Origin: an uncultured Acetobacteraceae bacterium
GTDB taxonomy: Bacteria; Pseudomonadota; Alphaproteobacteria; Acetobacterales; Acetobacteraceae
Length of the DNA stretch: 6,645 nt
NCBI GenBank assembly: GCA_903839965.1
Contig: CAIMEK010000086.1
Location: 1 to 6,645 of the forward strand
Direction of reading: 5' to 3'
The notes beneath the pieces were generated by a model that was given only the letters and a program-made list of their open reading frames with translations, was not told where the DNA came from and searched no databases. The translations under genes were made by a program, and so were the position numbers. This document shows, one piece after another, positions 1 through 4,111 of the stretch. Numbering within the stretch: the stretch's first letter is position 1; every line of letters begins with the position of its first letter.

Positions 1-714
1 CGGGATGCCGGTCGGGTGGTCGTTGCCGGCCTGCCCCGCCACTTCGCCTTTCAGCAGCCAGCGGGCCGCCTGGAAGTCGAGCATGAACACCTGCGATTCC
101 AGCAGCGAGGTCGTCACCCAGCGCCCGACGCCGCTGCGTTCGCGGTCGAACAGCGCGATCATGATGCCCAGCGCGAGCAGGTTGCCGGCGGTCAGGTCGT
201 CCATCGGGATGCCGACGCGCACCGGCCCCTGGCCGGGCAGGCCGGTGATCGACATCAGCCCGCCCATGCCCTGCGCGATCTGGTCCACGCCGGCGCGTTT
301 GCCGTACGGGCCGGTCTGGCCGAACCCGCTGATGCTGCCGTAGACGATGCGCGGATTGACCGCGCGCACGTCGTCGTACGAAACCTTCAGGCGGTGTTTC
401 ACCTCGGCGCGCATGTTCTCGATGATCACGTCGGCGCGGGCGGCGAGACGCATGAAGGCGGCGTGGCCGTCCGGCGACTTCAGGTCGAGCACGATGGTGC
501 GCTTGTTGCGGTGCAGGTTCTGGAAGTCGAAGCCATCGCGATTGCCGCTGATGTCCTCGCCGGCGGCGGGCGGCGGCTCGACGCGAACGACGTTGGCGCC
601 CCAGTCCGCCAGGTGGCGCACGGCGGTGGGTCCGGCGCGCGCCAACGTCAGGTCGAGTATGACCAGCTTCGAGAGCGGCAGGGCAGGCACGGCAGTGGCG
701 GCGTCGTCGGGCAT
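1..714 (-). CDS. CaiB/BaiF (family III) CoA-transferase, 3' end beyond window
   Basis: Cytosolic enzyme expected to move coenzyme A between an acyl-CoA and a carboxylic acid through an aspartyl-CoA intermediate. The first 238 residues are visible; family members are usually near 380-400, so roughly the last third lies left of base 1. Family landmarks in order: an N-terminal LVILDLT strand with a following AGPTAVRHLADWGA helix (18-40), NLHRNKRTIVLDLKSPDG (66-83), IIENMRAEV (98-106), YGSISGFGQTGPY (125-137), the GVDQIAQGMGG stretch (142-152), and VGIPMDDLTAG (167-177). D173 aligns with the catalytic aspartate of formyl-CoA transferase (Asp169). The ATG at 714 is preferred because a GGAGGA site sits six bases before it and the homology begins soon after. 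It is transcribed divergently from the VWA gene. The substrate cannot be told from sequence: formyl-, succinyl-, carnitine- and racemase-type members share these motifs. Confidence 0.93.
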   Translation of the reverse strand, partial: MPDDAATAVPALPLSKLVILDLTLARAGPTAVRHLADWGANVVRVEPPPAAGEDISGNRDGFDFQNLHRNKRTIVLDLKSPDGHAAFMRLAARADVIIENMRAEVKHRLKVSYDDVRAVNPRIVYGSISGFGQTGPYGKRAGVDQIAQGMGGLMSITGLPGQGPVRVGIPMDDLTAGNLLALGIMIALFDRERSGVGRWVTTSLLESQVFMLDFQAARWLLKGEVAGQAGNDHPTGIP

Positions 715-720
715 TCTGGA

Positions 721-726
721 TCCTCC
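721..726 (-). promoter_or_regulatory. Ribosome binding site of the CoA-transferase gene
   Basis: Read on the minus strand this is GGAGGA followed by a six-base spacer and ATG at 714. It is the strongest Shine-Dalgarno match I found next to a start in the window, and it fixes the start of the leftward gene. Confidence 0.8.
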
Positions 727-788
727 GTGGCGCGATGATCGGCCGCTTGGCGGTTTCGCTCAAGGGTACCCGGCAGCGCGGGGCGGGC

Positions 789-797
789 TGCTATGAT
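789..797 (+). promoter_or_regulatory. Extended -10 promoter, probably leaderless, for the VWA gene
   Basis: TGCTATGAT is an extended -10 element (TGn plus five of six matches to TATAAT). Six bases separate its last T from the A of the ATG at 804, which is the usual distance to a transcription start. The mRNA would then begin at the start codon itself. This agrees with the lack of a recognisable ribosome site before 804. No -35 box is apparent at 16-18 bases spacing, where only GC-rich sequence occurs; extended -10 promoters can work without one. No start-site data are available, so this is a pattern-based prediction. Confidence 0.55.
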
Positions 798-803
798 GCC
801 CGC

Positions 804-1442
804 ATGGAAGCGGTGGACCTGGCATTGATCCTGGCGCTCGACGGGTCGGCGAGCGTGACGTTCGACGAATTCAACCTGATGGCCAACGGCTGCGCCGCCG
901 CACTGCGCGACCCCGACGTGGCGGCCGCCCTCACCGGCGGTCCAATAGGCGCCAGCCTGGGGGCGGTGCTGCTGTGGTCGGGCCACGCCGCGCAGGAGGT
1001 CATGGTCGAGTGGACGCGGCTCGACGGGATGTACTCGGTGGCGGCCTTCGCCCAGGCCATCGAGGACATGCCCCGCGTGGTGCATGCCGGCAGCACCGCG
1101 ATCGGCGAGGCGTTGCTGGCCTGCACGCGCCTTCTGGTCGCCGCGCCGGCGGCGAGGCAGCGGCAGGTGATCGACATGGTGGGCGACGGTCGTTCCAACG
1201 AGGGCATTCCGCCCGCCCCGGTGCGCGACCGGCTGGCGGAGGCGGGGGTGACCATCAACGGGCTGTGCGTGCTGCACGAGGAACCCGACCTGGTGGCCTC
1301 CTACACCGCGGACGTGATCGGCGGTCCGGGCGCGTTCGCCCTACAGTGCCAGGACTACGCCGACTTCACCGAAGCCAGGCGGCAGACGCTGCAGCGTGAG
1401 ATTGCCGCGGTCCGAGTGAACCCGCGAAGGTCCGGCGCGTAG
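804..1442 (+). CDS. DUF1194-family von Willebrand factor A domain protein
   Basis: A 212-residue protein that is almost wholly one VWA-type domain, resembling the DUF1194 family; no precise function is known. The metal-site (MIDAS) residues are visible: the DxSxS motif as D13, S15 and S17 in LDGSASV, a threonine at T98 in GSTAIGEAL, and an aspartate at D128 in VGDGRSNEG. Other family-like stretches are RDPDVAAALTGGPIGAS (35-51) and VEWTRLDG (68-75). Many relatives carry a signal peptide and are exported. This one begins directly at the first beta strand, and the 23 in-frame codons upstream (735-803) are not hydrophobic, so it looks cytosolic. The start at 804 was chosen because the family homology begins there and an extended -10 box lies just before it; 735 is the only upstream in-frame ATG found. 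The broken transporter gene follows after 33 bases on the same strand. Metal binding and a protein-binding role are inferred from the fold. Confidence 0.85.
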   Translation: MEAVDLALILALDGSASVTFDEFNLMANGCAAALRDPDVAAALTGGPIGASLGAVLLWSGHAAQEVMVEWTRLDGMYSVAAFAQAIEDMPRVVHAGSTAIGEALLACTRLLVAAPAARQRQVIDMVGDGRSNEGIPPAPVRDRLAEAGVTINGLCVLHEEPDLVASYTADVIGGPGAFALQCQDYADFTEARRQTLQREIAAVRVNPRRSGA

Positions 1443-1463
1443 CATCCGGGCCTTTCATCCCAC

Positions 1464-1467
1464 GGAG
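1464..1467 (+). promoter_or_regulatory. Ribosome binding site of the transporter pseudogene
   Basis: GGAG, eight bases before the ATG at 1476. The translation signal is still intact although the reading frame behind it is damaged, which suggests recent decay. Confidence 0.55.
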
Positions 1468-1475
1468 CCAGGCCG

Positions 1476-2263
1476 ATGTCAGCCGTCACGGCCGACCCGC
1501 ATCCCGACACGCTCTCCGACACCGAGGCGGAACGTGTGGCGGAACGCCTGCCGATGCCGCTGCCCGAGGATGTGCGCACTGTTTTCCTGGGCGGATTGTT
1601 CCTGCTGGCCTTCCTGGCCGCGCTTTACGTCGCCAGCGAGATCGTGCTGCCGATCGTGCTGGCCTTCATGCTCAACCTGTTGCTGCAGCCGGTGATCCGC
1701 CTGCTCTATCTGCTGATCTTCGCTGAGTCGTCTCTACGTCGCACCGTCGAGATCCTGCCGCATTTCAACGACAAGCGCCGCGCGGTGGAAATCGTCACGC
1801 GTATCCAACACGATCTTTCGATCTACCTGGTGACGGTCGCCGCCATCAACGCGTTGGTCGGGCTGGGGACCGTCGGGGTGATGTGGCTGTGCGGCGTGGG
1901 CGACGCGGTGTTGTGGGGCTTCCTCGCTTTCGTGCTGAACTTCGTGCCGATCCTCGGGCCGATGTTGGGGGTCGCGTTGTTCGTGCTGGTCGGCGCGCTG
2001 GCGCTCGGCGCGACATGGTTCGCACTGGTGCCGGCGGCGCTTTATTTCGCCATCCACATGCTAGAGGGCGAGTTCGTGACGCCGATGCTGATGGCCCGCC
2101 GCTTCACCATCAACCGGTGGCGCTCGTACTGGCGCTGGTGTTCTGGTACTGGATGTGGGGCGTTCCCGGCGCCGTACTGGCGGTGCCGATGCTCGCCATT
2201 ACCAAGATCATATGTGACGACATCCCGCCGCTGCGCGCCTTCGGGCATTTCCTCGAAGGCTGA
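1476..2263 (+). pseudogene. AI-2E/PerM family transporter, deleted internally and frameshifted
   Basis: Remnant of a multi-pass inner-membrane protein of the AI-2E (PerM, COG0628) family; substrates are known for few members. The N-terminus with two hydrophobic segments (about 36-53 and 57-72) runs to LLLQPVIRL, then passes straight into LRRTVEILPHFNDKRRAVEIV (88-108), which in relatives lies after a further membrane segment and a long loop. By my memory of the family about 100-120 residues are absent, in frame, with the joint near 1700-1712. Later membrane segments (about 116-197) and VTPMLMARRFTIN (201-213) are well conserved. One C is then missing at about 2113-2116. The original frame runs on as unrelated residues to a stop at 2292-2294. 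Reading past the lesion in the next frame restores PVALVLALVFWYWMWGVPG and a normal ending, with a stop at 2261-2263. Intact members are usually near 350-370 residues; the repaired frame gives 262. A sequencing error could explain the shift but not the deletion. Confidence 0.82.
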
Positions 2264-2272
2264 GGAAAGCGC

Positions 2273-3469
2273 CTATACGCGCCGCACCGTGTAGGCCCGT
2301 TCCAAGGCAAGCACGATCTCCGCGCCATGCTCGTGGTCGCGCGCCTCGAACATCACTTCGAGCTGCGCCGCCTGCACGCTGGGCGAGGCGAACAGCCGGT
2401 GGTGCGACACGTCGATGATGTTGCCGCCGGCGCCGCCGATGCGCCCGGCGATGTCGGCCAGCACGCCGGGACGGTCCGGGCATTCCACCACCAGCCGCAC
2501 CAGCCGCCCGTCGCGCAGCAGGTTGCGCAGCAGCACATTGGCCAGGATGCGCGCGTCGATATTGCCGCCGGTGATCGGCACGCCGACCCGCCGGCCCTCG
2601 AAACGCTGCGGGAAAGCCAGAAGGGCGGCGATGCCGGTGGCCCCGGCACCTTCAGCCACCACCTTGGCGCCCTCGGCCAGCAGGGCGATGGCTTCCTCCA
2701 CCGCGCGCTCGGGCACCACCACCACGTCGGCCACATGGGCGCGGATCACCTCCAGCGGCACCAGCCCGATATCGCGCACCGCGATGCCCTCGGCGATGGT
2801 GGCGCCGCCCACCGACACGGGCTGGCCGGCCAGGCGCTGGGCCATGGCGGCATAGGCGGCAACCTCGACGCCGATCACCTCGATGCCGGGCTTGGTCGCG
2901 CAGGCCGCGACGGCGCAGCCGGCGATCAGCCCGCCGCCGCCGATCGGCACCACCAGCACCTCGAGGTCCGGCACGTCTTCCAACATTTCCAGCGCGAGCG
3001 TGCCCTGCCCCGCCATCACCGCCGGATCGTCGTAGGGGTGCACGAACACCAGGCCGTCCCGGGCAGCCAGCATGTTGGCGCGTTCGGCCGCCTCGGCCAG
3101 GGTTTCGCCGTGCAGCACCACCCGCGCGCCCCAGGCGCGGGTGCGCGACACCTTGGTCAGCGGCGTGTGCAGCGGCATCACGATCATCGCCGTGATGCCA
3201 AGCAACTGGGCGTGCCGCGCCACCGCCTGCGCATGGTTGCCGGCCGACATGGCGACCACGCCGGCGGCGCGCTCCGTTTCGCTCAGCAGCGCCAGCCGGT
3301 TGGCCGCGCCGCGCTCCTTGAACGCGCCGGTCGCCTGCAGATTGTCCAGCTTGAGCGTCACCCGTGCCCCGGTAGCCTGCGAAATGACGTCGCATGCCAC
3401 CGCGGGGGTGCGCAGCACGCGCCCGGCGATGCGCCCGGCGGCCGCGCGGATGTCGGCGAGCCCGATCAC
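2273..3469 (-). CDS. ilvA: Threonine ammonia-lyase (threonine dehydratase) with one ACT domain
   Basis: A PLP enzyme converting L-threonine to 2-oxobutanoate and ammonia, the entry step to isoleucine; relatives also accept serine. The 398 residues match the medium-length form. The catalytic PLP fold spans about 1-320: K51 in TGAFKERGA is the PLP lysine, SAGNHAQ (75-81) is the substrate loop, IGGGGL (176-181) is the phosphate-binding glycine loop, and ITGGNID (299-305) is the conserved C-terminal motif, with T300 where serine is common. A single ACT domain (about 325-398, with CPDRPGVLADIAGRI at 330-344) suggests amino-acid control, perhaps by isoleucine or valine. The start is GTG at 3469, four bases after the greA stop, without a clear ribosome site; the next methionine is residue 74, inside the PLP fold. 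Serine racemase or a TdcB-type catabolic role are alternatives; the ACT domain makes racemase unlikely. The stop lies nine bases from that of the convergent transporter remnant. Confidence 0.92.
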   Translation of the reverse strand: MIGLADIRAAAGRIAGRVLRTPAVACDVISQATGARVTLKLDNLQATGAFKERGAANRLALLSETERAAGVVAMSAGNHAQAVARHAQLLGITAMIVMPLHTPLTKVSRTRAWGARVVLHGETLAEAAERANMLAARDGLVFVHPYDDPAVMAGQGTLALEMLEDVPDLEVLVVPIGGGGLIAGCAVAACATKPGIEVIGVEVAAYAAMAQRLAGQPVSVGGATIAEGIAVRDIGLVPLEVIRAHVADVVVVPERAVEEAIALLAEGAKVVAEGAGATGIAALLAFPQRFEGRRVGVPITGGNIDARILANVLLRNLLRDGRLVRLVVECPDRPGVLADIAGRIGGAGGNIIDVSHHRLFASPSVQAAQLEVMFEARDHEHGAEIVLALERAYTVRRV

Positions 3470-3473
3470 GGGC

Positions 3474-3947
3474 TCAGCGATACTGGACCGAGAGGATCTC
3501 GTAGCTGCGGTCGCCGCCCGGAGCCGGCACCGAGATGGTGTCGCCGACCTTCCTGCCGATCAGCGCCTTGGCCAGCGGCGAGGAAATCGACAGCTTCGCC
3601 GCCTTCACGTCGGCCTCGTGCACGCCGACGATCTGGTAGGTCGCTTCCTTCTCGGTCTCCTCGTCCACCAGCTTGACGTGGGCGCCGAACTTCACCTGGT
3701 CACCCGAGAGCAGCGAGGGATCGATCACCTCGACCGAGGCGACGATCTCCTCCAGTTCGGCGATGCGGCCCTCGATGAAGCTCTGGCGGTCGCGCGCGGC
3801 GTGGTACTCGGCATTCTCGCTGAGATCGCCGTGGGTCCGCGCCTCGGCGATGGCGCGAATGACTGCCGGTCGTTCGACCGATCTGAGCGTTCTCAGCTCA
3901 TCTTCCAACCGCAGCAGGCCCGGGCCGGTCATGGGGAACTTCTGCAC
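3474..3947 (-). CDS. greA: Transcription elongation factor GreA
   Basis: Binds RNA polymerase through the secondary channel and stimulates transcript cleavage in backtracked complexes. At 157 residues it is the normal length (158 in E. coli). The N-terminal antiparallel coiled coil spans about 1-75. Its tip HGDLSENAEYHAARDRQ (39-55) carries both acidic residues needed for cleavage, D41 and E44. The C-terminal FKBP-like domain (about 80-157) shows VKFGAHVKLVD, TYQIVGVHEAD, ISSPLAKALIGRKVGD and the PGGDRSYEIL ending. The start is GTG at 3947, supported by GAGG eight bases upstream and by the family beginning (KFPMT follows at once). The in-frame ATG at 3932 would remove five conserved residues. 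It lies downstream of carB, an order common in alphaproteobacteria, and just upstream of ilvA. Nothing in it appears missing. Confidence 0.97.
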   Translation of the reverse strand: MQKFPMTGPGLLRLEDELRTLRSVERPAVIRAIAEARTHGDLSENAEYHAARDRQSFIEGRIAELEEIVASVEVIDPSLLSGDQVKFGAHVKLVDEETEKEATYQIVGVHEADVKAAKLSISSPLAKALIGRKVGDTISVPAPGGDRSYEILSVQYR

Positions 3948-3955
3948 GTCGATAA

Positions 3956-3959
3956 CCTC
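3956..3959 (-). promoter_or_regulatory. Ribosome binding site of greA, decides a GTG start
   Basis: Read on the minus strand this is GAGG, eight bases before the GTG at 3947. It supports GTG over the in-frame ATG five codons further on, which has no comparable site at a proper distance. Confidence 0.6.
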
Positions 3960-4052
3960 GGAAAAGCGAAGGGGTGGTCGTATTCACGGCTCGCAATCGC
4001 GTCTCGCGGCGACGCCGGCACCAGAAACGCGTCCGCCGCGACCCGGTTCACG

Positions 4053-4088
4053 GGAAACCCCCCCGCGCTTTCGCGCAAGGGGGGTTCC
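4053..4088 (-). terminator. Strong hairpin after carB, possible terminator or attenuator
   Basis: In the 164-base carB-greA spacer (3948-4111) six C (4058-4063) pair with six G (4079-4084), extended outward by AA/TT and, across one bulged A, by GG/CC. A second stem, GCGC (4065-4068) with GCGC (4073-4076), sits inside around a four-base loop. The carB stop is about 24 bases away, the usual place for a terminator. In the transcribed direction only three T follow the G run, and they sit within the outer stem, so it is not a textbook rho-independent terminator. It could weaken read-through into greA, protect the carB mRNA 3' end, or be a dispersed intergenic repeat. The remaining spacer up to the greA ribosome site shows no promoter I can support. 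Confidence 0.45.
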
Positions 4089-4111
4089 AGGGATCCGGCC
4101 CGTGACGGGTC

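Noticed and set aside
16..738. 240-codon open frame on the plus strand at the left edge
   Set aside because: It is antisense to the CoA-transferase gene, whose 238 codons match family motifs throughout and which has a good ribosome site.
735..803. Upstream in-frame start for the VWA gene
   Set aside because: The extra 23 residues match neither a signal peptide nor the family, and the extended -10 box would lie inside the coding sequence.
648..1277. 209-codon open frame on the minus strand opposite the VWA gene
   Set aside because: It crosses the divergent promoter region and is antisense to a VWA domain with complete MIDAS residues; its translation has no recognisable motif.
2264..2300. Possible bidirectional terminator between the transporter remnant and ilvA
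   Set aside because: Only a four-base GCGC pair (2269-2272 with 2279-2282) is present and there is no T run, which is too weak to support a terminator.
3120..3142. Perfect eight-base inverted repeat ACCCGCGC / GCGCGGGT with a seven-base loop
   Set aside because: It lies inside ilvA over ordinary conserved codons; such repeats arise by chance in very GC-rich coding sequence.
2327..3676. 449-codon open frame on the plus strand opposite ilvA and part of greA
   Set aside because: It is the antisense shadow of two clearly recognised genes; the translation is rich in His, Arg, Gly and Ala without any domain, as expected from GC-rich codon bias.
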